This document shows positions 41,097 through 50,683 of a stretch of 64,000 nucleotides of DNA, piece after piece (within the stretch, counting starts at the first letter, position 1; each line of letters starts with the position of its first letter). Source of the stretch: Sphingomonas sp. PP-CC-1A-547 (GTDB lineage: Bacteria > Pseudomonadota > Alphaproteobacteria > Sphingomonadales > Sphingomonadaceae); NCBI RefSeq assembly GCF_003610375.1, contig NZ_RAPZ01000010.1:718161-782160 (forward strand), written 5' to 3'. The notes beneath the pieces are model-generated. The model saw only the letters and a list, made by a program, of their open reading frames with translations. It made no database searches and was not told the DNA's origin. A program made the translations under genes and the position numbers.

Positions 41097-41834
41097 TCAC
41101 GATTCCACGCTTTCGCCTTGGCGGTGCTGGCTTTCGATGCGTTCTACCAGGCCGTCCTTGAAGTGGACCACCGTCCTGGCGAAGGCGGCCATGTCGGGTT
41201 CGTGCGTGACCATCAGGACCGTGATGTTCTTCTCTGCGTTAAGCCGCGTGAGGAGTTGCATGATCTCCACCGAGCGTTCGCTGTCGAGGTTGCCGGTCGG
41301 TTCGTCGGCGAGCAGTACGTCGGGGCTTGTCACCAGCGCGCGGGCGATCGCGACGCGCTGTTGCTGGCCGCCGGAGAGCTCGGCCGGGGTGTGATCCCAC
41401 CAGTCCGCGAGCCCGACCGTATCAAGGCTCGCCATTGCCGCGTCCCGGCGCGCGCGCTTTTCGTCGCCGCGGTAAAGCAAGGGGAGTTCGACATTCTCCA
41501 GCGCGGACGTGCGCGAGAGAAGGTTGAAGCCCTGGAACACGAAGCCGAGATATTTCCGCCGCAACAGCGCGCGCTGGTCGCGGTCGAGCGTCTCGACGTG
41601 GTGGCCGCGGAACAGGAATGTCCCGTCGCTCGGCACATCGAGGCAGCCGAGGATGTTCATCGTCGTCGACTTGCCCGACCCCGACGGCCCCATCACCGCG
41701 ACGAAATCGCCCGCCGCGATGTCGAGGTCGACGCCCTTGAGCGCCTGGAACATCGTCGCGCCCTGCCCGTACGTCTTGGTGACGCCGCGCAAGGAGATGA
41801 GCGGTTCGGCGGTGAGCGGCGCGTTACTGGCCAC
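41097..41834 (-). CDS. MacB-like ABC transporter ATPase
   Basis: ATPase of a split MacB system. I take the GTG at 41834 as start (245 residues), overlapping the adaptor gene by 11 bases; an upstream ATG at 41891 adds 19 residues without family similarity. Walker A GPSGSGKSTTMN, signature ELSGGQQQRVAIARAL, Walker B LLADEPTGNLDSE and the His switch (VTHEPD) are all present. A palindromic repeat separates it from the permease gene but the gene order argues for one system. Confidence 0.93.
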   Translation of the reverse strand: MASNAPLTAEPLISLRGVTKTYGQGATMFQALKGVDLDIAAGDFVAVMGPSGSGKSTTMNILGCLDVPSDGTFLFRGHHVETLDRDQRALLRRKYLGFVFQGFNLLSRTSALENVELPLLYRGDEKRARRDAAMASLDTVGLADWWDHTPAELSGGQQQRVAIARALVTSPDVLLADEPTGNLDSERSVEIMQLLTRLNAEKNITVLMVTHEPDMAAFARTVVHFKDGLVERIESQHRQGESVES

Positions 41835-43206
41835 CGCCCCCACCCTTGCTGGCGCTCCCTGCGCGACGTGCGCCGCCGCTGCGCTTGGCATCGTCGCCGC
41901 CGCTCGCCAACTGGCCAGTGATGACCTGCGCGCCAGGTTGGAGATTGCCCGACAGGACTTCGGTCATCGTGCCGTTGGTGTCGCCGGTGGTGATCTGCAC
42001 CGGCTGCGGCGTGCCGTCCGCGCCCTTGACGTAGATCGTCTGCTGCGCGCCGCGAGCGACCGTCGCGGTGCGCTCCGCACCGCCGCCACGGCGCGGACGG
42101 AAGGTCAGCGAGCCGGCGATGCCGCCGCCTGCATCGCCGGACGCCGCGGTCGGCTTGAAGCGCAACGCGGCGTTGGGGACGAGCAGGACGTTGCGCTTGT
42201 CCGAGGTGACGATGTCCGCGGTCGCGGTCATGCCGGGGCGCAGCGTCAGCGACTGATTGCCCACCGTCAGGTCGGCCGCGTACGAGACGACCTGCCCGGT
42301 GGTCGAGGTCGCGGTGGTCGAGGTCGACGAGGTCGCCGAACTGACCGTCAGGTTCGAGCCGAGATCGACCCGGCTGATCGTCGCGGGGAAGGTCTGGCCG
42401 GGGAACGCATCGACCGTGAAGCTGGCCTTCTGGCCGATCTTGACCTCGCCGACGTCGGCTTCGTCGATCGCGACCTCGAGCTTCATCTTGGTGAGGTCTT
42501 CGGCGATCACGAACAGCGTCGGCGTGTTGAACGACGAGGCGACGGTCTGGCCGGGATCGATCTGGCGCGCGAGCACCACCCCCGTCACCGGCGAGCGGAT
42601 GATCGCGCGGGCACGCTGAGTCTGGTTCTGCGCGAGGAGCGCGCGGCTGGCGACGACGTTGGCTTCGGCGACCTTCTGCGCGGCGACCGCACGCGCGTAA
42701 TCGGCGCGGCCGGTCTGGAGCTCGGTCTTCGACGGCACGCGGCCACCCGAGAGGCGCGAGACCTCTTCGAGGCGGTTCAGCTGCGCGCGCGATTCGGCGA
42801 CGGTGGCCTGAGCCTGCGCGACCTGCGCTTGGTTGGCCGCGAGCTGGGCGCTGGTCTGGCGGATCTGATCGTCGAGCTGTTCGGGGTCGATCAGCGCGAG
42901 CGGCTGGCCGGCGGTCACGCGGTCGTTGACGTCGACGACGACCTTGGTGACGAGGCCCGAAAGCTGCGAGCCGACGGTGACCTGCGTGGTCGGGGCGAGC
43001 TTGCCGGTTGCCGAGACGCTGACGGTCAGGTTGCCGCGCTGGGCGGCCTGCGTCGAATATTGCGTCTGCTCCTTCGCGCCGAAGCACTTGGCGAGCAGCA
43101 GGCACAGCAGGACCACGCCGACCGCGATCACGACCCACTTTACGTAGCGTTTCCAGGGGGCCTGCGGCTTTACGCCGAGGAAGTCGTCGATCGATGCGTC
43201 GGCCAT
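41824..43206 (-). CDS. macA: MacA-type periplasmic adaptor (HlyD family)
   Basis: 460 residues. One N-terminal membrane helix (about 22-42). A biotinyl-lipoyl half-domain is followed by a coiled-coil hairpin (Gln/Ala-rich, about 105-185), the second lipoyl half (SPVTGVVLARQIDPGQTV), a β-barrel, and a low-complexity Gly/Ser tail. Bridges inner-membrane MacB and the outer-membrane factor. The start is coupled to the end of the NodT gene (start codon overlap at 43206). The Gly/Ser-rich C-terminal tail is unusual. Confidence 0.93.
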   Translation of the reverse strand: MADASIDDFLGVKPQAPWKRYVKWVVIAVGVVLLCLLLAKCFGAKEQTQYSTQAAQRGNLTVSVSATGKLAPTTQVTVGSQLSGLVTKVVVDVNDRVTAGQPLALIDPEQLDDQIRQTSAQLAANQAQVAQAQATVAESRAQLNRLEEVSRLSGGRVPSKTELQTGRADYARAVAAQKVAEANVVASRALLAQNQTQRARAIIRSPVTGVVLARQIDPGQTVASSFNTPTLFVIAEDLTKMKLEVAIDEADVGEVKIGQKASFTVDAFPGQTFPATISRVDLGSNLTVSSATSSTSTTATSTTGQVVSYAADLTVGNQSLTLRPGMTATADIVTSDKRNVLLVPNAALRFKPTAASGDAGGGIAGSLTFRPRRGGGAERTATVARGAQQTIYVKGADGTPQPVQITTGDTNGTMTEVLSGNLQPGAQVITGQLASGGDDAKRSGGARRAGSASKGGGGGQ

Positions 43207-44678
43207 CAGCGTGCCTCTGGATTGGATATGGGCGCTTCAGGGATCACGGTGGAATCCCAGCCGCCGCCGAGCGCGGCATAGAGTGCGATCAACGCGGTCG
43301 CGGCGTCGGCGCGCGCCTGCGTCGCCCCGTTGCGCGCGGACAGGAGCGCGGTTTCCTGCTGGTTGAGCGTGGTGAAATCGGTGAGGCCGGTGCGATACTG
43401 GCTGCGGCTGAGGATCGCGGAATTGTTCGACGCGTCGAGCGCGATCGCGAATTGCCGCTCGCGTTCCTGCGCGGTCTGGAGCGCGACGACGGCGTTCTCG
43501 ACATCCTCCAGCGCGGTGAGGACGGTGGACTTGTAGAGCGCGAGCGCGCCGTCGGCGGCGGCTTCGCTGGTGCGGACCTGGCTGCGCAGACGGCCGCCGT
43601 TGAAGATCGCCTGGGTCAGCCCGGCGAACAGGCTGCCGGTGATCGCGTCGCCGATGTTGCCGATCGAGGTCGCGTTGGTGTTCAGGTTGCCGGTGATCGC
43701 GAGCGCGGGATAGAGCTGCGCCTTGGCGACGCCGATCCGCGCGGTGGCGGCGGCGAGCGCGCGTTCGGCCGAGCGGATGTCGGGGCGTTGGCGGAGCGTG
43801 TCGGCGGGAATGCCGAAGCCGACCGCGGCGGGGCCGGTCGGGATCGCCTTCGCGGGCGCCATCAGTGAGCGGAGCGCGCCGGGAGCTTGGCCGGTCAGCA
43901 CGCCGATCCGCGCGACGGCGGCGGCATATTGCTGGTCGAGGCTGGGGATGGTCGCGGCGGTCTGCGCGCGCTGGGCTCGCGCCTGTTCGGCATCGACGCT
44001 GGAGACGAGCCCCGCCTGGACGCGGAAGCCGGCGATCTCGAGATTGTCGTCCTGGATCGCGAGCGAGGCGCGGGCGTTGGCGAGCTGCTGCTGATACGAG
44101 CGCGCCAGCACGTAGTTGCGCGCGACCTCGCTTTCGACGGAAATGAGCACGGTGGCGTAGTCGTAGCCGGACGCAGCATAGTCGGCGCGGCTCGCCTCGA
44201 CGGTGCGGCGGATCTCGCCGAAGACGCCGACCTGATAGCTGGCGCTGGCGCCGACCGTGAAGCTGTTGGCGCCACCGCCGCCGGTATCGATGACGGTGCC
44301 GTCGGGCAGCGTGAACGAGCGCCCGCCGCCGCGGACGTTCTCGTTGCGCTGGTAGCCGGCCGAGCCGTTGACGGTCGGGAGAAGCGAGGCGCGGTTCTGG
44401 AGCAGGCTTTCGCGGGCCTGGCGGAGGCGGGCGACCGACTGTGCGAGGTCGAGGTTGGCGGCGGCGGCCTGCTCGACGAGCTGGCCGAGGACGGGGTCGT
44501 CGAACTTCTGCCACCAGCGGGTGAGGTCTTCGGGCTTGGTTTCGGGGGTGACCGAATACGCGTCGGGGACGCCCAGCTCTGCGGCGGCCTTGGGGTGGTA
44601 GTCCGGGCCGACGGTGCAGCCGGCTAGCAGGACGGCCGCGGAGACGGATGCGATGAGGAGGGCGCGGACGCGGGACAT
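43206..44678 (-). CDS. NodT-family outer-membrane efflux lipoprotein
   Basis: 490 residues. Lipobox LLAGC with Cys near residue 21 after a hydrophobic leader. The two repeated OEP/TolC-like halves follow, including the typical LDLAQSVARLRQARESLLQ helix near 95 and the second repeat near residue 300. Predicted outer-membrane channel for the adjacent MacA/MacB-like proteins. First gene of the four-gene efflux operon. Confidence 0.93.
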   Translation of the reverse strand: MSRVRALLIASVSAAVLLAGCTVGPDYHPKAAAELGVPDAYSVTPETKPEDLTRWWQKFDDPVLGQLVEQAAAANLDLAQSVARLRQARESLLQNRASLLPTVNGSAGYQRNENVRGGGRSFTLPDGTVIDTGGGGANSFTVGASASYQVGVFGEIRRTVEASRADYAASGYDYATVLISVESEVARNYVLARSYQQQLANARASLAIQDDNLEIAGFRVQAGLVSSVDAEQARAQRAQTAATIPSLDQQYAAAVARIGVLTGQAPGALRSLMAPAKAIPTGPAAVGFGIPADTLRQRPDIRSAERALAAATARIGVAKAQLYPALAITGNLNTNATSIGNIGDAITGSLFAGLTQAIFNGGRLRSQVRTSEAAADGALALYKSTVLTALEDVENAVVALQTAQERERQFAIALDASNNSAILSRSQYRTGLTDFTTLNQQETALLSARNGATQARADAATALIALYAALGGGWDSTVIPEAPISNPEAR

Positions 44679-44857
44679 GGGCGGCAGGCATGACCAAGGG
44701 GCTGGGGCTAGTCCAGCGGTTTTGTGTCGCGAGGTGTCGCAGGTGGGGTGGATTGGAGGGGGGTGGTGGCTTCAACTGGCGCCGTCTGCACTGACTTGCT
44801 CGGCCGCTATCCTGATGGCACGTGCATACGCTGTTTAACGTGGGCCACCCCCTGCTA

Positions 44858-44916
44858 CTTGTTCTCCCGCGAAGGCGGGAGTCCAGTCTGGGTCCCCGCC
44901 TTCGCGGGGAAACAAG
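44858..44916. repeat. palindromic repeat family B, copy 6
   Basis: CTTGTTCTCCCGCGAAGGCGG and the inverse. Confidence 0.9.
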
Positions 44917-44930
44917 GTTTGCTGGCCTTC

Positions 44931-45026
44931 CGTCACCCCGGACTTGTTCCGGGGTCCACCGGGCCGCATTCTCTTGAGGTGCTGGGAGTGCGGAACGGTG
45001 GATGCCGGAACGTGCCCGGCATGACG
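44931..45026. repeat. palindromic repeat family C, diverged copy 3
   Basis: CGTCACCCCGGACTTGTTCCGG at the left; CCCGGCATGACG at the right. More diverged than the pair at 6.8-7.2 kb. Confidence 0.7.
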
Positions 45027-45046
45027 AAGAGAGGTCTCGTATCTAC

Positions 45047-45153
45047 ACCACCCCGGCGGAGGCCGGGGCCCAATTGGGCGGACCGGGCTCATGAATGCCC
45101 GTGGGCTATTACAACTGCCTTCCCTAGTGGGCCCCGGCCTTCGCCGGGGTGGT
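45047..45153. repeat. palindromic repeat family A, copy 5
   Basis: ACCACCCCGGCGGAGGCCGG with inverse at the right. Confidence 0.9.
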
Positions 45154-45223
45154 GGTGGGTGCGGCGATGTGAGTGGTGAAATTGTGCCACGTTAGAGCGT
45201 TCATGCCTGCTTCTCCCCTTATT

Positions 45224-45301
45224 GTTCCCCCGCGGAGGCGGGGGGCCAGGGTTACCGCCGCTGCGCTGCTTGGTCCTGGGCTCCCGCGTTCGCGGGAGAA
45301 C
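45224..45301. repeat. palindromic repeat family B, copy 7
   Basis: GTTCCCCCGCGGAGGCGGGGG at the left and GCTCCCGCGTTCGCGGGAGAAC at the right. Confidence 0.88.
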
Positions 45302-45415
45302 AGTGAGGGACGGTCGCGCTCGCCAATCACTTCTCTCCCCACCCCGAAATTCGAACCGCACCCGTTCCAATTTTGCAGTGCAGCGGAACGGAGCGATGGC
45401 GCTAGGGGTTCAGGG

Positions 45416-46195
45416 ATGATGCTAGCCGAACGCCAGCCCGCGACTGATGTCCTCGCGCCGCCCCTTGCCGTGCCCGACGCCGTGAGCCTGTTCTTCGATT
45501 TCGACGGGACGCTCGTCGACCTTGCCGCGACGCCCGACGCGGTCGTCGTCGAGCAGATCCTACTCGACACGCTCGATACGCTCGCCGAGCGCTTCCCCGG
45601 TCGGGTCGCGATCATCAGCGGGCGCTCGATCGCGCAGCTCGACGCGATGCTCGGGCGGCACGCGCATTTGTTCGCGGTCGCGGGCAGCCACGGCGCCGAG
45701 ACGCGCACGCCCGACGACGGCCATGTCGCCGCCGAGCGCCCCGCCTCGCTCGAAGCCGCCGCCGCCTCGTTTCGCGACTTCGCCGACGCCAACGGCCTGG
45801 TCTACGAAGCCAAGAGCCTTGGCGCCGGGCTGCATTACCGGATGGCGCCGGACTTCGAACCCGCCGCGGTCCGCCTCGCCGAGGACCTCGCCGTCCGCCA
45901 CGGCCTCACGCTCCAGCACGGCAAGATGATGGTCGAGCTGCGCACCCCCGGTGACAAGGGCGCCGCCCTCCGCGATCTGATCACCGCGCCGACGATGGTG
46001 GGCAGCGTGCCGTATTTCTTCGGCGACGACGTCACCGACGAGGACGGGTTCGAGGCCGCGCACGACCTTGGCGGGGCGGGCGTGCTGATCGGCGAGCAAC
46101 GGCCTACCGCCGCCACCTACCGCCTGAACGACGTTGCCGCACTTCGCGACTGGATTGCTGCCATATTGGAAACACCCATGTTGGAAACACGATGA
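45416..46195 (+). CDS. otsB: trehalose-6-phosphate phosphatase
   Basis: HAD-family phosphatase that dephosphorylates trehalose-6-phosphate. 259 residues from ATG 45416 (a second ATG follows immediately). HAD motif I LFFDFDGTLVDL is near residue 25, the sugar-phosphate motif IISGRS is near 68, and the motif near the end is FFGDDVTDEDGF, which carries Mg-binding Asp residues. First gene of otsB-GH15-otsA. Its TGA overlaps the next start (ATGA). Confidence 0.95.
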   Translation: MMLAERQPATDVLAPPLAVPDAVSLFFDFDGTLVDLAATPDAVVVEQILLDTLDTLAERFPGRVAIISGRSIAQLDAMLGRHAHLFAVAGSHGAETRTPDDGHVAAERPASLEAAAASFRDFADANGLVYEAKSLGAGLHYRMAPDFEPAAVRLAEDLAVRHGLTLQHGKMMVELRTPGDKGAALRDLITAPTMVGSVPYFFGDDVTDEDGFEAAHDLGGAGVLIGEQRPTAATYRLNDVAALRDWIAAILETPMLETR

Positions 46196-47988
46196 CCGCA
46201 CCTACCCAAAAAGCCGACATGAACCTGTGGCCGATCGGCAATTGCCAGGTCTCCGCGCTAATCGACAAGACCGGCACGTTCGTGTGGGGCTGCGTGCCCC
46301 GCGTCGACGGCGACCCCGCGTTCTGCGCGCTGCTCGGCGGCGATGCGCCCGAGACCGGGTTCTGGGCGATCGAACTGGAGGGCGGTGCGAAGACGACGCA
46401 GGCCTATATCCGCAACACGCCGATCCTGGTGACGCGGCATGAGGACGAGGCGGGCAACGCAGTCGAGGTGATCGATTTCTGCCCGCGCTTCGTGCGCGAA
46501 GGCCGCACCTATCGCCCGACCAGCTTCGTCCGGATCGTCAAGCCGGTCGCCGGCTCGCCGCGGATCCGCGTCCGCATGCGTGTCGCGACGAACTGGGGGA
46601 AGCCGACCGAGCACACGCAGGGCTCGAACCACATCCGCTTCCTGATGGACGACCAGACGCTGCGGCTGACCACCGATGCGCCGGTCGGGCATATCGTCGG
46701 CGAGAACTGGTTCCGGCTCGAACGCCAGATGCACCTGTTCCTCGGCCCCGACGAGAGTTTCGCGGGCGTGCTGCACGAGGCGGCAGAGGCGATGCTGTCG
46801 CGGACCAAGGACGAATGGCGCCACTGGGTGCGCGGGCTCGCGACGCCGGTCGAGTGGCAGGACGTCGTCATCCGCGCCGCGATCACACTGAAGCTGTGCC
46901 AGCACGAGGAGACCGGCGCGATCGTCGCCGCGCTCACCACTTCGATCCCCGAGCATGAGGGCTCGGAGCGCAACTGGGATTATCGCTACTGCTGGATCCG
47001 GGACGCCTATTATACCGTGCAGGCGCTCAACCGGCTGGGTGCACTCGACGTGCTTGAAGGGTATCTCGAATATCTGCGCAACATCGTCGACGCGTCGAAG
47101 GGCGGCCATGTCCAGCCGCTCTACGGCGTCGGTGGCGAGGCGACGCTGATCGAGCGGATCGAGAGCGACCTGCCCGGCTATCGCGGGATGGGCCCGGTAC
47201 GCGTCGGCAACCAGGCGTACGAGCAGATCCAGCACGACGCGTACGGCCAGATCATCCTGTCCGACGTTCAGGCGTTCTTCGACAAGCGGCTGTTCCGGAT
47301 GTCGAGCGAGGAGGATTTCAAGAGTCTCGAACTGGTCGGCGACCGCGCGTGGGAGACCTACGACAAGCCCGACGCGGGGCTGTGGGAGCTGCGCACCAAG
47401 GCGCACGTCCACACCTATTCGGCGGCGATGTGCTGGGCCGCGTGTGACCGGCTGGCCAATGCGGCGGAGGTTCTCGGGCTCGAGGATCGCCGGACGTTCT
47501 GGGAAGAGCGTGCGAACACGATCCGCAACGTGATCGAGCAGTCGGCGTGGCGCGAGGATACGCAGCGTATCTCGGCGACGTTCGGTGGCGACGATCTCGA
47601 CGCGAGCCTGATCCAGCTGCTCGACCTGCGCTTCTTCGCGCCCGACGATCCGCGGTTCCAGTCGACGCTGAAGGCGGTCGAGGAGGGTCTGCGGCGCGGC
47701 AGCCACATGCTGCGCTATGCGACCGAGGATGATTTCGGCCTGCCGCACACCGCGTTCAACGTCTGCACGTTCTGGCTGATCGAGGCGCTGCACGCGACCG
47801 GCCGGACCGCCGACGCGCGCGCGCTGTTCTGCGAGATGGTCGCGCGGCGGACGCCGGCCGGGCTGCTGTCGGAGGATATCGATCCGAATACCGGCGAGCT
47901 GTGGGGCAATTATCCGCAAACCTATTCGCTGGTGGGGCTGATCAACTGCGCGGTCCTGCTCAGCAAGCCGTGGAGTGCCGTCCGATGA
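46192..47988 (+). CDS. glycoside hydrolase family 15 (glucoamylase/trehalase-like)
   Basis: 598 residues, cytoplasmic (no leader). A β-sandwich N-terminal domain is followed by the (α/α)6 catalytic domain. The signature RNWDYRYCWIRDAYYTVQAL (about 260-279) contains the catalytic-acid region, and the second conserved block is LLSEDIDPNTGELWGNYPQT near 558. Placed between otsB and otsA with 4-base overlaps on both sides, so possibly an α-trehalase that recycles the product, as known for some GH15 enzymes, although a glucoamylase role is not excluded. Confidence 0.9.
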   Translation: MTAPTQKADMNLWPIGNCQVSALIDKTGTFVWGCVPRVDGDPAFCALLGGDAPETGFWAIELEGGAKTTQAYIRNTPILVTRHEDEAGNAVEVIDFCPRFVREGRTYRPTSFVRIVKPVAGSPRIRVRMRVATNWGKPTEHTQGSNHIRFLMDDQTLRLTTDAPVGHIVGENWFRLERQMHLFLGPDESFAGVLHEAAEAMLSRTKDEWRHWVRGLATPVEWQDVVIRAAITLKLCQHEETGAIVAALTTSIPEHEGSERNWDYRYCWIRDAYYTVQALNRLGALDVLEGYLEYLRNIVDASKGGHVQPLYGVGGEATLIERIESDLPGYRGMGPVRVGNQAYEQIQHDAYGQIILSDVQAFFDKRLFRMSSEEDFKSLELVGDRAWETYDKPDAGLWELRTKAHVHTYSAAMCWAACDRLANAAEVLGLEDRRTFWEERANTIRNVIEQSAWREDTQRISATFGGDDLDASLIQLLDLRFFAPDDPRFQSTLKAVEEGLRRGSHMLRYATEDDFGLPHTAFNVCTFWLIEALHATGRTADARALFCEMVARRTPAGLLSEDIDPNTGELWGNYPQTYSLVGLINCAVLLSKPWSAVR

Positions 47989-49373
47989 GCCGCCTCGTCG
48001 TCATCTCGAACCGCGTCCAGTCGGTCGATGCACCCTCCGGCAACCAGGGCGGCCTCGCGGTCGCGCTTCTCGCAGCACTCCGCGAAAAGGGCGGCGTGTG
48101 GTTCGGCTGGTCGGGATCGACCACCGAGACCTTCACCGGGCACATCAATTTCCAGCAGGGCAAGGGCGTCACCACCGCGACGATCGACCTCGAAGAGCAG
48201 GATTTCGACGAATATTACAACGGCTATGCGAACCGCACCTTGTGGCCGCTGTTCCATTACCGGATCGACCTGACCGAGTTCGAACGCGATTTCTCCAGCG
48301 GCTATGCTCGCGTGAACAAGCGGTTCGCGGAGACGGTGCTGCCGTTGATCGAGCCCGAGGATCTGGTGTGGGTCCACGACTATCATCACGTCCCGCTCGG
48401 CCAGGAACTGCGCAAGCTCGGCGTCGAGAACAAGATCGGGTTCTTCCTCCACATTCCGTGGCCGCCGATGGCGATGCTGCTGTCGCTGCCGAGCCACCGT
48501 GCGTTGGTTGAATCGATGTTCGCGTACGACGTGATCGGGTTCCAGACGCAGGACTGGCTCGACAGCTTCCTGCATTACGTGACGAGCCAGCTCGACGGCG
48601 TGGTCGGCGAGGATGGCTGGGTGACGGTCGGCGACCGCACGATCAAGGCGATCACGACGCCGATCGGGATCGAGACCGCGGACTTCGAAAAGTCGGCGAA
48701 CAGCGACGCGGCGCGGCATGCCAAGGAGCGGATGTACATGTCCGCGACCGGGCGCAGCCTGATCGTCGGGGTCGACCGGCTCGATTATTCGAAAGGGCTC
48801 GCCGAGCGGTTTGCTGGGTACGAGCGGTTCCTCGGGTCGCATCCGGATCGGCGGGGCCTGGTCTACATGCTCCAGATCGCGCCGCCCTCGCGCGAGAAGG
48901 TGGATACCTACCAGGAGATTCGCGCGAACCTCGATTCGATGTCGGGGCGGATCAACGGCGAATATTCGGACATCGACTGGACGCCGATCCGCTACGTCAA
49001 CCAGGGGTTTCCGCGCGACGTGCTGGCCGGGATTTACCGCGCCGCCCGGGTCGGGCTCGTGACGCCGTTGCGCGACGGGATGAACCTGGTCGCGAAGGAG
49101 TATGTCGCGGCGCAGGATCCTGAGGATCCGGGCGTGCTGGTGCTGTCGCACTTCGCGGGCGCGGCGACGCAGCTGAAGGACGCGGTGCTGGTCAATCCGT
49201 ACAGCCCCGAGGAGATGTCCGACGCGATCGACCGCGCGCTGAAGATGCCACTGGCTGAGCGCAAGGCGCGCTGGGAGAAGCTGATCGACAACGTCCGCAA
49301 GGAGGACGTGATGTGGTGGTGCGAGTTGTTTATTACTGCGCTCGAGGCGGTGCCGGAGCACGTGGAGGCCTGA
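47985..49373 (+). CDS. otsA: trehalose-6-phosphate synthase
   Basis: Glycosyltransferase (GT20) that joins UDP-glucose and glucose-6-phosphate. 462 residues from the ATG at 47985 (ATGA overlap with the GH15 stop). NRVQSV and GGLAVAL at the N-terminus form the first donor loop. The acceptor region is VHDYHHVPLGQELR near 134. The UDP-glucose site has GVDRLDYSKGL (about 263) and NLVAKEYVAAQ near 366. With otsB it produces trehalose, an osmoprotectant and stress protectant. Confidence 0.97.
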   Translation: MSRLVVISNRVQSVDAPSGNQGGLAVALLAALREKGGVWFGWSGSTTETFTGHINFQQGKGVTTATIDLEEQDFDEYYNGYANRTLWPLFHYRIDLTEFERDFSSGYARVNKRFAETVLPLIEPEDLVWVHDYHHVPLGQELRKLGVENKIGFFLHIPWPPMAMLLSLPSHRALVESMFAYDVIGFQTQDWLDSFLHYVTSQLDGVVGEDGWVTVGDRTIKAITTPIGIETADFEKSANSDAARHAKERMYMSATGRSLIVGVDRLDYSKGLAERFAGYERFLGSHPDRRGLVYMLQIAPPSREKVDTYQEIRANLDSMSGRINGEYSDIDWTPIRYVNQGFPRDVLAGIYRAARVGLVTPLRDGMNLVAKEYVAAQDPEDPGVLVLSHFAGAATQLKDAVLVNPYSPEEMSDAIDRALKMPLAERKARWEKLIDNVRKEDVMWWCELFITALEAVPEHVEA

Positions 49374-49382
49374 CCTTCTTGC

Positions 49383-49493
49383 CCCCCTCCCCGGAAGGGA
49401 GGGGTTGGGGGTGGGTCGGCCAGTTTCAGTCAATACGCCCTGGGCTATGCGGAAGCCGACCCACCCCCGGCCCCTCCCTTCCAGGGAGGGGGG
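49383..49493. repeat. palindromic repeat family E, copy 3
   Basis: CCCCTCCCCGGAAGGGAGGGG and inverse at the right, plus an inner TGGGGGTGGGTCGG / CCGACCCACCCCC pair. Terminates the otsA and MscS genes, which converge. Confidence 0.88.
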
Positions 49494-49496
49494 AAG

Positions 49497-50576
49497 TCAG
49501 GGGCGGCTCATCGGATCCGGCGCCATCAACAGGCGGTTGCGCGGGATCGCCTCGGGCATTTCATCGCGGATGTACTTCAACAACGCTTCCCGCACATCAC
49601 ACCGCAGGTCGAACGCGATCGCCGCATCCTTCGCCGTCATCAGCCCGCGCAGTTCGATGCAGTCGGTCTTCACGTCGGTCACCTGGAGATTGTAGAACCT
49701 CTTGTCCCAACGCGGATTCGACGTGACGATCTCACCCAGTTTCTCGCGCAGCCGCGGCACATCGGCGGACGGATCAAGATACCAGAACACCGACCCCATC
49801 AGCTGGCTCGTCTCGCGCGTCCAGTTCTGGAAGCTTTGTTCGAGGAACTTCGACACCGGCACGACGAGGCGGCGTTCGTCCCAGATCTTGATGACCACGA
49901 ACGTCAGGTTGATCTGCTCCACGCGCCCCCATTCGCCGTCGACGATCAGCACGTCGTCGATCCGGATCGGCTCGGTGAACGCCATCTGCACGCCCGCGAT
50001 CAGGTTCTTCAACGCCGGCTGTGCGGCCGCACCAACGACGAGGCCGGCGATACCCGCCGACGCCATCAGCGTGACGCCGATCGAGCGAATGCCGGGGACG
50101 CTCAGCAGCATCAGGCACACGCTGACGAAGATGATGAAGAACGTGCCTATCCGCCCGAGGATCGCCGCGCGCGTGCGTTTGCGGCGGGCGCGGAGATTGT
50201 CCTCGACCGAGATGTCCGCGCGGATCTCGATGACGTCCTGGAATGCGCGGAGCGCCGCGACCGCGAGCCAGCCTAGCAACCCAGGGACCAGAAAGCCGAG
50301 CAACTGCTTCCACAGATCCTCGATGTCGTTGTCCATCGGCAGGATCCGCGAGACGAAGGCGACCGCGACCGAGACGAACACCGCGCGCAACGGGCGGCGG
50401 ACGCGAGCGAGGACGAGGCCGTCGGTCTTGGCGGTCGAGCGACGCTGAGCGTGGCCGCCGATCCGCATCGTCAGCCAATGCGCGACCAACGCGACGAGGA
50501 CGGCTGCGGAGACGACGGCGACGCTCTCCAGCCAGACCCATTCGGGGGGTATGTGGAGCGATCTGAACATGCGCAT
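49497..50576 (-). CDS. MscS-family mechanosensitive channel
   Basis: About 359 residues from the ATG at 50576 (50570 is an alternative; a longer frame to 50660 adds no similarity). Four or so membrane helices precede the pore-lining helix TM3: SAGIAGLVVGAAAQPALKNL. The β domain has IRIDDVLIVDGEWGRVEQI and the cytoplasmic part VFWYLDPSADV. The TM3 Ala/Gly pattern is conserved. Convergent with otsA; MscS and trehalose genes both relate to osmotic stress, but they are transcribed from opposite strands. Confidence 0.9.
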   Translation of the reverse strand: MRMFRSLHIPPEWVWLESVAVVSAAVLVALVAHWLTMRIGGHAQRRSTAKTDGLVLARVRRPLRAVFVSVAVAFVSRILPMDNDIEDLWKQLLGFLVPGLLGWLAVAALRAFQDVIEIRADISVEDNLRARRKRTRAAILGRIGTFFIIFVSVCLMLLSVPGIRSIGVTLMASAGIAGLVVGAAAQPALKNLIAGVQMAFTEPIRIDDVLIVDGEWGRVEQINLTFVVIKIWDERRLVVPVSKFLEQSFQNWTRETSQLMGSVFWYLDPSADVPRLREKLGEIVTSNPRWDKRFYNLQVTDVKTDCIELRGLMTAKDAAIAFDLRCDVREALLKYIRDEMPEAIPRNRLLMAPDPMSRP

Positions 50577-50683
50577 CTTGGCGCAACGGCCGGGTGGGCA
50601 TGAGAGTTCCGCTGCAGTGCAGCATAATCGCGCGATACATGGCAGCTTTTTTCCTGCCACACTTCGTGCGTAAGTCCGCGGCC

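Larger units (their letters stand above)
44679..45415. other. gene-free spacer filled with palindromic repeats
   Basis: 737 bases between the efflux operon and otsB. Contains four family B, C, A and B elements (44858-44916, 44931-45026, 45047-45153, 45224-45301). No other feature seen. Confidence 0.8.

Noticed and set aside
45385..45410. EcfG-type promoter (GGAAC...GTT) before otsB
   Set aside because: GGAAC is followed after about 17 bases by GGTT rather than CGTT, and the -10 would lie only a few bases from the start codon; too weak to claim.
46258..47919. 553-codon frame opposite GH15
   Set aside because: Antisense shadow; the plus strand carries clear GH15 motifs.
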